A DNA stretch of 34,538 bases from Planctomycetota bacterium. GTDB taxonomy: Bacteria; Planctomycetota; Phycisphaerae; Sedimentisphaerales; Anaerobacaceae. The position numbers were made by a program, and so were the translations under genes. Position 1 is the stretch's first letter; each line of letters starts with the position of its first letter. Location: NCBI GenBank assembly GCA_025459125.1, contig JALORE010000028.1, positions 1-34,538 on the forward strand, in the 5' to 3' direction. Positions 1-7,264 of the stretch are shown in pieces. The notes under the pieces are model-generated. The model ran no database searches. It was not told the origin of the DNA and worked only from the letters and a program-made list of their open reading frames with translations.

Positions 1-4
1 GCAT

Positions 5-57
5 CCATACCGATGACCTCCCAACGGAACTTCCGTTCCTATCGGATCATCGGATGG
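5..57. repeat. Nested imperfect palindrome at window edge
   Basis: The outer arms CCAT (5-8) and CCGATGA (10-16) pair with TCATCGG (47-53) and ATGG (54-57), with one bulged A. An inner palindrome AACGGAA-C-TTCCGTT occupies 23-37. The element lies just beyond the stop of the 71-aa minus-strand gene, so it could be its terminator. No T-run is visible, so it could equally be an operator or a mobile-element end. Confidence 0.4.
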
Positions 58-95
58 CCGCTTAGGTTTTCTTGAGCTTTCGTAGCGTTGTAGTA

Positions 96-311
96 CTAGC
101 CGGCCACGCGCGTCAGCCTGTAGATCCGTCCCAACTTCGAGGCCGCCTCCAGGTCACCTTGCTTCAGCGCCTCTCGAACGTCATCGAGCTTATAGGCATC
201 TTCCAGTGAAAGATAGGGCGACCACCCTTCATCGGTGTAAATCAGATCCACATCGACCTGCGCCACGTAGTCTCCCTCACGCACGATCTTCGTATAGTGT
301 TTCTTGCTCAT
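96..311 (-). CDS. Small partner (putative antitoxin) of DUF4258 protein
   Basis: This is a 71-residue soluble acidic protein starting MSKKHYTKIV and ending in a YRLTRVAG tail. The chosen ATG (309-311) has a good Shine-Dalgarno (GAGGAG, about 6 nt upstream). Its first bases overlap the TGA of the upstream DUF4258 gene in an ATGA arrangement, which implies translational coupling. An open frame extends further upstream but would have to overlap the DUF4258 gene. There are no transmembrane or enzyme motifs. The region ending in SPYLSLEDAYKLDDVREALK resembles short proteins I recall beside DUF4258 genes. An antitoxin role is inferred from size, coupling and partner; no DNA-binding fold is obvious. 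Confidence 0.75.
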   Translation of the reverse strand: MSKKHYTKIVREGDYVAQVDVDLIYTDEGWSPYLSLEDAYKLDDVREALKQGDLEAASKLGRIYRLTRVAG

Positions 312-631
312 TTCTTTCTCCTCAGGAAGTTCGGCTCCCATCGGCGTGGGTCCGGCCTGTATGCAGTCACCAGAACTGCCGGACATGACTTGCCTCTCGG
401 AATACCCCAGACGACATGTATCGGCTGTCCTATGCGATCTTTCTGCAGTACGAGCACGCACGGCCCTTTCGGATAATCGGGGTAGTCCTCCACCACGACG
501 GCGCTGTCGACTGATCCTATCACGTCTCTGGCAGAGAGGCCATCCGCGGCCATCTCATCGTAGCCGTGATCGGATATCTTGACCTCGCCCCGCTCAATCA
601 AGCGGACGATCTGGCGGAACATCTCAGCCAT
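308..631 (-). CDS. DUF4258 family protein, toxin-like
   Basis: This 107-residue protein shows the DUF4258 pattern: an early SDHGYDEM segment, then VVVEDYPDYPKGPCVLVL, then HVVWGIP, then VLVTAYRPDPRRW near the end. Proteins of this family are small and are often found in toxin-antitoxin-like pairs; nuclease activity has been suggested for relatives but cannot be read from the sequence. I chose the ATG at 629-631 (MAEMFRQIV) because a GGAGAG lies 11 nt upstream. A GTG at 659-661 would add ten residues. The gene is first in a coupled pair, toxin-like gene before partner, as in BrnTA or HigBA order. No obvious promoter was found upstream. Confidence 0.75.
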   Translation of the reverse strand: MAEMFRQIVRLIERGEVKISDHGYDEMAADGLSARDVIGSVDSAVVVEDYPDYPKGPCVLVLQKDRIGQPIHVVWGIPRGKSCPAVLVTAYRPDPRRWEPNFLRRKK

Positions 632-851
632 AGGAGCTGCAACTCTCCGTCTTCTTAACACCTGGGCTGGGCAAGCGAAAGCCGGGAAATCGGGGAATTC
701 ACCCGTTCCACGGCATTCCTTCTTCGTTTACAGCAGACATGGTACCGCGCTGCGCCAGGCAGATCAACAGCCGTCGTCACGAGCCATTTCAGCCCAGAGA
801 ACGGTGGCCACGCGCGAGAGTGTTCTCTGGGCACGAGCGCTCGCGCCCGTG
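632..851. other. Intergenic region between ABC operon and DUF4258 pair
   Basis: No gene is seen in these 220 bases. The only clear structure is a 10-bp inverted repeat at 792-830, listed separately. The DUF4258 pair must be transcribed from here or by readthrough from the ABC operon, since both lie on the minus strand. Confidence 0.5.
792..830 (-). terminator. Possible terminator hairpin after ABC operon
   Basis: CCCAGAGAAC (792-801) and GTTCTCTGGG (821-830) are perfect 10-bp arms around a 19-nt loop. The hairpin lies 22 nt past the stop of the minus-strand ABC permease. It lacks a U-run, so it is either a factor-independent terminator of weak type or an mRNA-stabilising 3' hairpin. Confidence 0.4.
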
Positions 852-1658
852 CTACGAGGCCGTTTCGGCGCTGTAGCGGGCGATCAGGCCGGTGCGGACG
901 GCGTGGCGGTAGATGCGGGTGAAGTACCAGCCGGCGAGCAGGATGTAGAGCAGGGCCAGGGACAGGCCCCAGAGGAGGCCCATCCCGGAGGGCGGGCGGC
1001 CGGCGAGGATCGCCCGCATGGACTCGAAGATGTACGACGGCGGCAGCAGGTGGGCCACATACTGCATCCAGGGCGGCAGCGTCGCCAGCGGGTAGAACAC
1101 CGCGGCGAAAGGCGAGAGGGCCGCCGGAATCGGCCAGACGAACCACTCCGCCGCCGGGCCGTAACGCAGTACCAGCGCACAGGCCAGCACGCCCAGCCCG
1201 ATCCCGGACAAGAAGAGCACCAGCACGAAGGGCACGAGCAGCAGGCCGTAGATGAAGAACGAGAGGTTGAACGCGGCGATGGCCAGGACCAGCATGACGA
1301 TCAGCCCGATGAAGCTCGTCGCGATGCTGGAGACGACCATGCCGCCCAGGTACTCCGTAATCGATAGCGGCGTGGCGAACAGGTTCAGGAAGTTGCGCGA
1401 CCAGACGTCCTCGAGAAACGTCGTGGTCACGCCGTACATGACGCGGGTGAAGAAGTCCCAGAGCAGGACCGCCCCCAGCAGCGCCGGAACGAAATTCAGC
1501 TCCGACGGGGTGATGGCGTTGAGATACCGCGTGATGAAGCCCCACAGCACAATGTCGACCGCGGCCCACACGAACAGAGGCAGCACGCGGGCGGGACTGC
1601 CCCGGAAGAGGTAGTACTGGCGCAGCAGGATGGCGGCGATATGGCGCAGACGCATCAT
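852..1658 (-). CDS. ABC-2 type transporter permease
   Basis: This 268-residue integral membrane protein has about six hydrophobic segments, for example LPLFVWAAVDIVLWGFI, SSIATSFIGLIVMLVLAIAA, FFIYGLLLVPFVLVLFLSGI and a C-terminal LLWGLSLALLYILLAGWYF. The MQYVAHLLPPSYIFESMR stretch before the last helix is typical of ABC-2 permeases. It forms the membrane channel of an exporter with the ATPase encoded directly upstream. The start codon overlaps the ATPase stop (ATGA at 1655-1658), so the two are coupled. A second ATG follows immediately (MM). The substrate cannot be inferred; relatives export drugs, polysaccharides or lipids. Confidence 0.88.
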   Translation of the reverse strand: MMRLRHIAAILLRQYYLFRGSPARVLPLFVWAAVDIVLWGFITRYLNAITPSELNFVPALLGAVLLWDFFTRVMYGVTTTFLEDVWSRNFLNLFATPLSITEYLGGMVVSSIATSFIGLIVMLVLAIAAFNLSFFIYGLLLVPFVLVLFLSGIGLGVLACALVLRYGPAAEWFVWPIPAALSPFAAVFYPLATLPPWMQYVAHLLPPSYIFESMRAILAGRPPSGMGLLWGLSLALLYILLAGWYFTRIYRHAVRTGLIARYSAETAS

Positions 1659-2443
1659 GTCCCGTTGTTCTCCAGCGTCAGCGGCTCGCGCGCTACGGCC
1701 ACGAACAGGTCTTCGAGCGTCTCCTTGCCGTACTCGCCCGGCAGGGTCTTGGGATTGCCTTCCAGCAGGATCTTGCCGTGCGACAGGAACAGCACGCGGT
1801 CGCAGACCTTCTCGACCTCGGCCATGTTGTGCGAGGTCCACAGCACGCCGACCGCCTCCTGGGCGGCGAACGCGCAGATCTTGGCGCGAATATCGCGCGC
1901 CGAGGCGGGGTCGAGTGACGCGGTCGGCTCATCGAGCAGCAGCAGGTGCGGCTGGTTGAGCAGGGCCTTGGCCAGGCCCGCGCGGGTCTGCTCGCCGGAG
2001 GACAGGACGCCGCACTTGCTGTGGCGGAAGCGCGCGATCTCAAAGTGCTCGAGCAGCTCGTCGATCTTGCGGGCCAGGCCGTCCACGCCGTAGAGCAGGC
2101 CGAAGAAACGCAGGTTCTGGTAGACCGTCAGGTTCCCGGGCAGCGGCGCGTAGACCGCGGTGAAGTTCGTCCGCGCCAGGGCCCGGCGGCGGTGCCGGGC
2201 GATATCCATCCCCTCGATGTGGATCGTCCCCGCGGTCGGTTCGAGAATGCCGAGGACCATATTGATGATCGTCGTTTTGCCGGCCCCATTCGGACCGAGG
2301 AGCCCCACGATCTCGTTGCGGCCGACCTCGAACGAGACCCCGTCCACTGCCACGGTCCGCCCGTAGCATTTGCACAGATCGTTCGCTGCCAGCACCTTCT
2401 CTACCGCGGGCGCCCCTGGGGCCCCCGACCGCTCTGTCGTCAT
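1655..2443 (-). CDS. ABC-2 type transporter ATP-binding protein
   Basis: This 262-residue nucleotide-binding subunit powers the downstream permease. Visible motifs are Walker A GPNGAGKT (about 50-57), a slightly degenerate signature LSSGEQ (about 147-152), Walker B LLLLDEP (about 167-173) with D-loop SLD, and the H-loop histidine in TSHN (about 205). Its length is slightly above that of a minimal ABC domain because of a short N-terminal extension (MTTERSGAPGAPAVEK). It is transcribed divergently from rlmN; the 76-bp gap must hold promoters for both. An AAGGAG lies about 18 nt upstream of the ATG and a GGGG is closer. Confidence 0.93.
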   Translation of the reverse strand: MTTERSGAPGAPAVEKVLAANDLCKCYGRTVAVDGVSFEVGRNEIVGLLGPNGAGKTTIINMVLGILEPTAGTIHIEGMDIARHRRRALARTNFTAVYAPLPGNLTVYQNLRFFGLLYGVDGLARKIDELLEHFEIARFRHSKCGVLSSGEQTRAGLAKALLNQPHLLLLDEPTASLDPASARDIRAKICAFAAQEAVGVLWTSHNMAEVEKVCDRVLFLSHGKILLEGNPKTLPGEYGKETLEDLFVAVAREPLTLENNGT

Positions 2444-2507
2444 CCCCAGATGATAGGCCCACTCCTTGATCCGGACAAGAGCGGCTTTTCCCTGCGGCGC
2501 GATCTGG

Positions 2508-2513
2508 TAGAAT
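2508..2513 (+). promoter_or_regulatory. -10 element of rlmN, suggesting a leaderless start
   Basis: TAGAAT, in the context GGTAGAATGG, ends only 6 nt before the rlmN ATG. A start site at normal distance would fall on or next to the A of the ATG. No Shine-Dalgarno is present between them. The -35 region is weak. The same GGTAGAATG string occurs as the -10 of the dnaB promoter at 27942-27947. Confidence 0.45.
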
Positions 2514-2519
2514 GGCCGT

Positions 2520-3566
2520 ATGGAGAAAGATCTGAGAGATAGAACGCTGGATGAGCTCGAAAAGCTCGTGGTCAGCCTGGGGCAGAAGAAATACCTGGCC
2601 GGCTACCTGTTCAAGTTCATCCACACGCAGCACGGCCGCGACCTCGCTGCGCTCAGCACGCTGAGCAAGGCGTTCCGCGCGCAACTCGTCGAACACGGCC
2701 ATTTTATCTCGCACCTCAAGACCATCGACACGTTGACTGATGCCGATGGCTCGGCGAAGTACCTGTTCGAGTTGGCCGACCGCGAGCGGATGGAGACGGT
2801 GCTCCTGCCGGAAGAGGACCGTCGCACGCTCTGCGTCTCCACGCAGGTCGGTTGCCCGATGGGATGCGTGTTCTGCGCGACCGGGCGCATCCAGTTCCGG
2901 CGGAACCTCACGGCCGGCGAGATCGTCGACCAGGTCGACACGGTCGAGGAGCACGCCGGCCGGATCACCAATCTCGTCTATATGGGGATGGGCGAGCCCC
3001 TGCTCAACTACGACGCCGTGCTCAAGTCGATCCGCATCCTGAACCACTCGGCCGGCAAGAACATCGGCATCCGCCATATCACGATCAGCACCTCCGGCAT
3101 CGCGCCGGCCATCGAGCGGCTCGCCGACGAGGAGATCCGGCCCCGGCTGGCGATCTCGCTCAGCGCCCCGACCGACGCCCTGCGCAGCAAGCTGATGCCC
3201 GTGACGCACAAGTATCCGCTCGCCGAGCTGCTGGAGGCCGTGCGCAAGTACCAGGCCCGCACCGGCCAGCGTGTGACCTTCGAATACGTCCTGATCGACG
3301 AGGTGAACGATTCGGTGACCCACGCCCGGCTGCTGGTCAAGCTCCTGCGCGGCTTGATGTACAACGTGAACCTGATCGAGCACAACCCGTTCTCCGGCTG
3401 CGCGTTCACCGGCAGCAGCCGGCCGCGGATCCAGCGCTTCGCCGCGACCCTGAAGGACGCCGGCGTGGAGACCACGATCCGCTTGCGCCTGGGCCAACGG
3501 ATCAAAGCCGCCTGCGGCCAGCTCCAGGCCGGCTACGACCCGCGCGCGCAGAGCAAGCGAGAGTAA
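2520..3566 (+). CDS. rlmN: Dual-specificity RNA methyltransferase RlmN
   Basis: This 348-residue radical SAM enzyme methylates C2 of A2503 in 23S rRNA and A37 in some tRNAs. The radical SAM cluster cysteines are C112-x3-C116-x2-C119 (GCPMGCVFC). C105 (LCVSTQ) and C332 (KAACGQ) match the two extra cysteines used for methyl transfer in E. coli RlmN, with the same 7-residue spacing from C105 to C112. YMGMGEPLLNYD and SAPTDALRSKLMP are family hallmarks. Length is normal. It stands alone, divergent from the ABC operon. The ATG at 2520 aligns with the expected N-terminus although it lacks a ribosome-binding site. Confidence 0.96.
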   Translation: MEKDLRDRTLDELEKLVVSLGQKKYLAGYLFKFIHTQHGRDLAALSTLSKAFRAQLVEHGHFISHLKTIDTLTDADGSAKYLFELADRERMETVLLPEEDRRTLCVSTQVGCPMGCVFCATGRIQFRRNLTAGEIVDQVDTVEEHAGRITNLVYMGMGEPLLNYDAVLKSIRILNHSAGKNIGIRHITISTSGIAPAIERLADEEIRPRLAISLSAPTDALRSKLMPVTHKYPLAELLEAVRKYQARTGQRVTFEYVLIDEVNDSVTHARLLVKLLRGLMYNVNLIEHNPFSGCAFTGSSRPRIQRFAATLKDAGVETTIRLRLGQRIKAACGQLQAGYDPRAQSKRE

Positions 3567-3661
3567 TGCGGATTCCGAAGACTCCTTGCGCGATGTGGGC
3601 CCTATGCTCAGGATGACAAGGCCAACGCGCGTTGGGTGGCAGCGGCAAGCGGAGTCGGGAC

Positions 3662-3687
3662 CCCCAACGCGATTTATCGCGTTGGGG
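3662..3687. repeat. Perfect 12-bp hairpin, REP-like
   Basis: CCCCAACGCGAT (3662-3673) and ATCGCGTTGGGG (3676-3687) are perfectly complementary around a TT centre. The hairpin lies about 95 nt after rlmN. A related AACGCGCGTT palindrome sits at about 3625. Its perfect symmetry and lack of a T-run suggest a dispersed intergenic repeat. Confidence 0.55.
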
Positions 3688-3728
3688 AACCCTCCCCGGA
3701 GCTGGCCGATGGCCGGCGGCGCGGTTCT

Positions 3729-3790
3729 CTTCGTAGGTCGTGCGTCCCCGCACGACGTCTTAGGCGAGCGGGGACGCTCGCCCTACGAAG
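3729..3790. repeat. 62-bp imperfect palindrome, REP/MITE-like
   Basis: The ends CTTCGTAGG (3729-3737) and CCTACGAAG (3782-3790) are exact inverted repeats. Inside, CGTGCGTCCCCGCACG and CGAGCGGGGACGCTCG form two further hairpins, so the whole can fold as a cruciform-like unit. This architecture is typical of non-autonomous palindromic elements in intergenic DNA; no transposase is nearby. Confidence 0.55.
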
Positions 3791-3982
3791 ACCGCCTGCG
3801 CTGGCCTCGGATTACCAAACTTGGGTACCACCTCTCACTCACATGTCAAGCTGCGAATGGTCGCGCCAGGCGGCTCTTGCAACTTGGGCGCAGAGGGCGT
3901 ACGATCCTCGGGCCGGTTTGAAGAAGAGCAACCGTGAACGGCGCGGGTTCTTCTCAGGGACCCGGCGAGTGAGGAAGATGCC

Positions 3983-6379
3983 ATGAGAGTCTTCGTCGCA
4001 GGTTTGGTTGCTCTGCTTCTTGTCGTTCCCGCCCTCGGACAGACGGCCTACCGGCTCCCGCCGCAGGAGGTCGTGGATATCATCGATGCGCCGCCAACGC
4101 CGTATGTCGATATCAGTCCGCCCGGCGATGCGCTGCTGCTGATCGAGCACCAGGCGTACCCGTCGATCGAGCTGCTGGCCCAGCCGTTCCTGAGGTTGGC
4201 GGGTCTGCGAATCGACCCGCAGATCCGGGGACGCCAGCGCCTTTCGCAGAACGTGCGGTTCGCCGTAACGTGGCTCCAGCGCGGGACGACCGTCACGATC
4301 CAGGCGCCGGACGATCTGCGGATCGGGATGCCCACGTGGTCGAACGACGGCCGGCGGATCGCCTTTTCGCACGATCGCGCCGATGGTGTCGAGCTCTGGG
4401 CCGCCGATGCAGTCACCGGGAAAGCGAAAGCTCTGACCGGCCTGCGGCTGAACGATCTCTTCGGCCGTCCCTTCGCTTGGATGAGCGACAATCGGCATCT
4501 GCTCGTGCGGATGGTTCCGTCCGGCGCGGGCGCCCCACCCCGCCTGCCGCCGGCGCCGTTGGGCCCGGTGGTCGAAGAGACCGCGGGCAAGAAGTCCAGG
4601 GCCTGGACGTACCAGGACCTCCTGAAGACGCCGCACGATGAAGACCTCTTCGAATACTACGGCCAGGTCCAACTGGCAGTGGTCGATATCGACTCCGGCA
4701 CGGTGCAGCAGATCGGGGCTCCCGCCATCATCACCGACGCGGATCTTTCGCCCGACGAGCAGTACCTTCTGGTGACGAAGGTGAAGCGCCCCTTCTCCTA
4801 CCGTGTCCCGTACTCCTACTTCACCCGGACGACGGAAGTGTGGGACCGGCAAGGCAAGCAGCTAAGGACGATGGCAGACCTGCCGATCTCCGACGAGATC
4901 CCCACCCAAGGGGTACCGACCGGTCCGCGGGGCGTGCGCTGGCAGACCCTGCGGGATGCCACGCTCCTGTGGATCGAAGCCCTGGATGGCGGCGATCCGT
5001 TGCAGAAGGTGCCGCACCGGGACCGGCTGATGCGCCTGGCCGCGCCCTTCGACCAGGCGCCGGCGGAAGTGATGCTGGTTCAGCACCGGCTCACCGGCCT
5101 CGGCTGGAGTACGAAGCAGGACCAGGTCCTGTTGACGGAGTACGACCGGGACCGCCGCTGGCGGACCACGTCGTTCGTGGACCTCGGCAACCCGGAGGGC
5201 TCCCGCCGGGTGCTGTTCGATCTCAGTGCGCGGGATGCGTACCAGGATCCCGGCGACCCGGTCTACCAGACCAGGCCGGACGGCACGCGGGTCATGCACC
5301 AGGACGGCGACTGGATCTACCTCGCCGCCGACGGCGCCTGCGAGACCGGCGACCGGCCCCGGCTGGATCGCCTCCATCTCCGGACGCGCGAAAAGGTGAA
5401 CCTCTTTCAATCGCGCGGGGACTGCCTGGAGCGTTTCGTGGCCTTTGGGAGCCCCGGCCGGGAGAAGATCATCACGCGCTATGAATCGAAGACCGAGCCG
5501 CCCAACTACATTCTTGTCGATCTGGAGGCAAAGACGCGGGTCTCGCTGACGGAATTCAAAGACCCGGCCCCGCAACTGACGGGTCTGAAGAAGGAGCTGG
5601 TCAAGTACACGCGGGCCGACGGCACGCCCCTGTCGGGCACTCTGTACCTGCCGCCGGGGTACGCAGCGGGCACCAAGCTGCCGCTGGTGATCTGGGCGTA
5701 TCCGCTGGAGTACTCCGACCCGGCGACGGCCGGGCAGGTGCGCGGCTCGCCGAACTCGTTCACCTTCTTCCGCGGGGCAACGCCGCTGATGTTCCTGACC
5801 CAGGGCTACGCGGTGCTGATGGATGCAACCATGCCGGTCGTCGGCGACCCGGAGACGATGAACGACACGTTCGTCGAGCAGATCACCGGCGCCGGCCGGG
5901 CCGCGCTCGACAAGCTGGATGCCCTGGGCGTGATCGACCGCCGGCGGGTCCTCGTTATGGGACACAGCTACGGCGCGTTCATGACCGCCAATCTCCTGGC
6001 CCACTCGGACGATTTCGCCGCCGGCATCGCGCGCAGCGGCGCGTACAACCGGTCGCTGACGCCCTTCGGGTTCCAGAGCGAGCGGCGATCGTTCTGGGAG
6101 GCGCCGGAAGTCTATATGAAGGTCTCGCCGTTCACCAATGCTCACAAGATCAACGAACCGTTGCTCCTCATCCACGGCGAAGCCGACAACAACTCCGGCA
6201 CACACACGATGCAGTCGGAGCGGCTGTACCAGGCGCTCAAAGGCAACGGCGGGACGGCCCGGCTCGTGCTGCTGCCCTTCGAGAGCCACGGCTACGCCGC
6301 CCGCGAGTCCGTGCTGCACACGCTGGCCGAGATGCTCGCCTGGGCGGACAAATATGTGAAGAATCGAGCCAGGAATTGA
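3983..6379 (+). CDS. Exported S9 (prolyl oligopeptidase) family peptidase, glutamyl-peptidase-like
   Basis: This 798-residue serine peptidase has an N-terminal signal peptide (MRVFVAGLVALLLVVPALGQ). A beta-propeller region follows (about 30-520), then an alpha/beta-hydrolase domain. The catalytic triad is visible: S662 in GHSYGAF, D735 in HGEADNNSGT and H769 in ESHGYAAR. The N-terminal PQEVVDIIDAPPTPYVDISP and FLRLAGLRIDP stretches resemble the S9D, chloroplast glutamyl endopeptidase-like branch, so cleavage after acidic residues is possible. It probably acts in the periplasm on peptides. The start at 3983 follows a GAGGAAG. The fic gene begins about 27 bp downstream. Confidence 0.9.
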   Translation: MRVFVAGLVALLLVVPALGQTAYRLPPQEVVDIIDAPPTPYVDISPPGDALLLIEHQAYPSIELLAQPFLRLAGLRIDPQIRGRQRLSQNVRFAVTWLQRGTTVTIQAPDDLRIGMPTWSNDGRRIAFSHDRADGVELWAADAVTGKAKALTGLRLNDLFGRPFAWMSDNRHLLVRMVPSGAGAPPRLPPAPLGPVVEETAGKKSRAWTYQDLLKTPHDEDLFEYYGQVQLAVVDIDSGTVQQIGAPAIITDADLSPDEQYLLVTKVKRPFSYRVPYSYFTRTTEVWDRQGKQLRTMADLPISDEIPTQGVPTGPRGVRWQTLRDATLLWIEALDGGDPLQKVPHRDRLMRLAAPFDQAPAEVMLVQHRLTGLGWSTKQDQVLLTEYDRDRRWRTTSFVDLGNPEGSRRVLFDLSARDAYQDPGDPVYQTRPDGTRVMHQDGDWIYLAADGACETGDRPRLDRLHLRTREKVNLFQSRGDCLERFVAFGSPGREKIITRYESKTEPPNYILVDLEAKTRVSLTEFKDPAPQLTGLKKELVKYTRADGTPLSGTLYLPPGYAAGTKLPLVIWAYPLEYSDPATAGQVRGSPNSFTFFRGATPLMFLTQGYAVLMDATMPVVGDPETMNDTFVEQITGAGRAALDKLDALGVIDRRRVLVMGHSYGAFMTANLLAHSDDFAAGIARSGAYNRSLTPFGFQSERRSFWEAPEVYMKVSPFTNAHKINEPLLLIHGEADNNSGTHTMQSERLYQALKGNGGTARLVLLPFESHGYAARESVLHTLAEMLAWADKYVKNRARN

Positions 6380-6406
6380 ACCGAAGGACCTGTGGGGGCC
6401 CTGCTC

Positions 6407-7096
6407 ATGACGAGCAAGAGAGAGGCCAATCGGACGCGCAAGCCGAGTCGCTACGTTACACCCGAAGGCGTCGAAGCAGAGTTCGAGCCAGGTTCCCACG
6501 GACAGGTTCTGAGGAACCGTCTCCATATCCGGCGTAAGCGGGAGATGGACCAAATGGAGTTTAACGCCTTGGTGAGGACGCAAGAGAAGTATCTGGGTCG
6601 AATTGATTCGGATACCCGCCTCACCGCCGAGATATTGCGGCAGATGCATCGCCACTGGTTAGGTGGCATCTACGAGTGGGCCGGACGATATCGGACGGTC
6701 GAGTTGACCAAAGGTGACTTCCAGTGGCCCCCGGCTTTTCGCGTTCCCGAGAACATGGACACGTTCGAGAAAGGCGTGCTTGCGCGCCGCACGCCCTGTC
6801 GGCCCGGCCCTCCGGCCCAAATCGGCCCGTGCATGGCGGAGGTACATGCTGAGTTGTTGCTAATCCACCCCTTTCGAGAAGGCAACGGCCGGTTGGCACG
6901 ATGGGTGTCGGACCTGATGGCTTTTCAGGCGGGCCTGCTCGGCCCCGACTATGGTTTTGCGGGTCGAGATGCCGGGAAAAGACGCGCAGCCTATTTGAAC
7001 GCGGTAAGAAAGGGCTATGTTCAAGACTATGAACCCTTAGCCAGCTTCTTTGTGGAGGCCTTGGAACGTCGTTTGCGTAAGCGTCCCGGGGGTTGA
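6407..7096 (+). CDS. Fic family protein (putative AMP-transferase)
   Basis: This 229-residue protein carries the Fic core motif HPFREGNGRL, with the catalytic histidine at about 154. Upstream is the usual LGGIYEWAGRYRTVEL segment. The family transfers AMP or another nucleotide-derived group to hydroxyl side chains of target proteins. I see no (S/T)xxxE(G/N) inhibitory helix inside the protein. By the established classes this would need an inhibitor supplied in trans, and a candidate lies convergent at 7027-7212. The start is ambiguous: ATG 6407 is preceded by GGGGG, while a GTG at 6392 adds MGALL. Codon use is less GC-rich at third positions than in its neighbours, which hints at acquisition. 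Confidence 0.88.
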   Translation: MTSKREANRTRKPSRYVTPEGVEAEFEPGSHGQVLRNRLHIRRKREMDQMEFNALVRTQEKYLGRIDSDTRLTAEILRQMHRHWLGGIYEWAGRYRTVELTKGDFQWPPAFRVPENMDTFEKGVLARRTPCRPGPPAQIGPCMAEVHAELLLIHPFREGNGRLARWVSDLMAFQAGLLGPDYGFAGRDAGKRRAAYLNAVRKGYVQDYEPLASFFVEALERRLRKRPGG

Positions 7097-7212
7097 GCGG
7101 GAATGCCGCGCGCGCCCTCAAAGATGGACGACTGCCGTGCGTTGTCGTAGAGTATCGTCTTGCGAAGCTCCGGATCGGCCAGATACGGATTGCTCTCAAG
7201 CAGTGATTTCAT
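7027..7212 (-). CDS. Small protein with Fic-inhibitory-like motif, convergent with fic
   Basis: This open frame encodes 61 residues (MKSLLESNPYLADPELRKTI...). It contains S28-S29-I-F-E32-G33, which matches the (S/T)xxxE(G/N) signature of Fic antitoxins and autoinhibitory helices. It lies on the opposite strand to fic and its last 70 bases overlap the 3' end of fic. The C-terminal 25 residues (Arg/Lys-rich) are therefore antisense to the Fic tail and may be less constrained. A perfect TATAAT sits 7 nt upstream of the ATG, with AGGTG almost touching the start, so a leaderless message is likely. I recall similar 'NPYL..SS.IEG' mini-proteins in other genomes but cannot verify homology here. Confidence 0.6.
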   Translation of the reverse strand: MKSLLESNPYLADPELRKTILYDNARQSSIFEGARGIPAQPPGRLRKRRSKASTKKLAKGS

Positions 7213-7219
7213 AACACCT

Positions 7220-7225
7220 ATTATA
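7220..7225 (-). promoter_or_regulatory. Consensus -10 (TATAAT) for the convergent small gene
   Basis: A perfect TATAAT on the minus strand ends 7 nt before the ATG at 7212. The -35 region is poor (TTCCTT at 17-nt spacing). The short distance implies transcription starting at or beside the start codon. The element lies in the 5' region of the plus-strand PfkB-type kinase gene, so the two promoters may interfere. Confidence 0.5.
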
Positions 7226-7264
7226 CGAGATCCGGCTGGAAAAAGGAAGGGTCGTGGCGGCCTT

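Larger units (their letters stand above)
3567..3982. other. 416-bp gene-free region with two strong hairpin elements
   Basis: No credible coding frame is present. The region holds a 12-bp perfect hairpin (3662-3687), a longer imperfect palindrome (3729-3790), and a ribosome-binding site for the following peptidase gene. The palindromes look like dispersed repeats rather than terminators, because neither is followed by a T-run. Confidence 0.6.

Noticed and set aside
3586..3986. Open frames in the rlmN-peptidase gap
   Set aside because: They run through palindromic repeats and have no ribosome-binding site or recognisable sequence.
4862..6655. A 597-codon minus-strand open frame opposite the S9 peptidase
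   Set aside because: The composition is typical of antisense GC-rich frames, and the opposite strand has a signal peptide and full catalytic triad.
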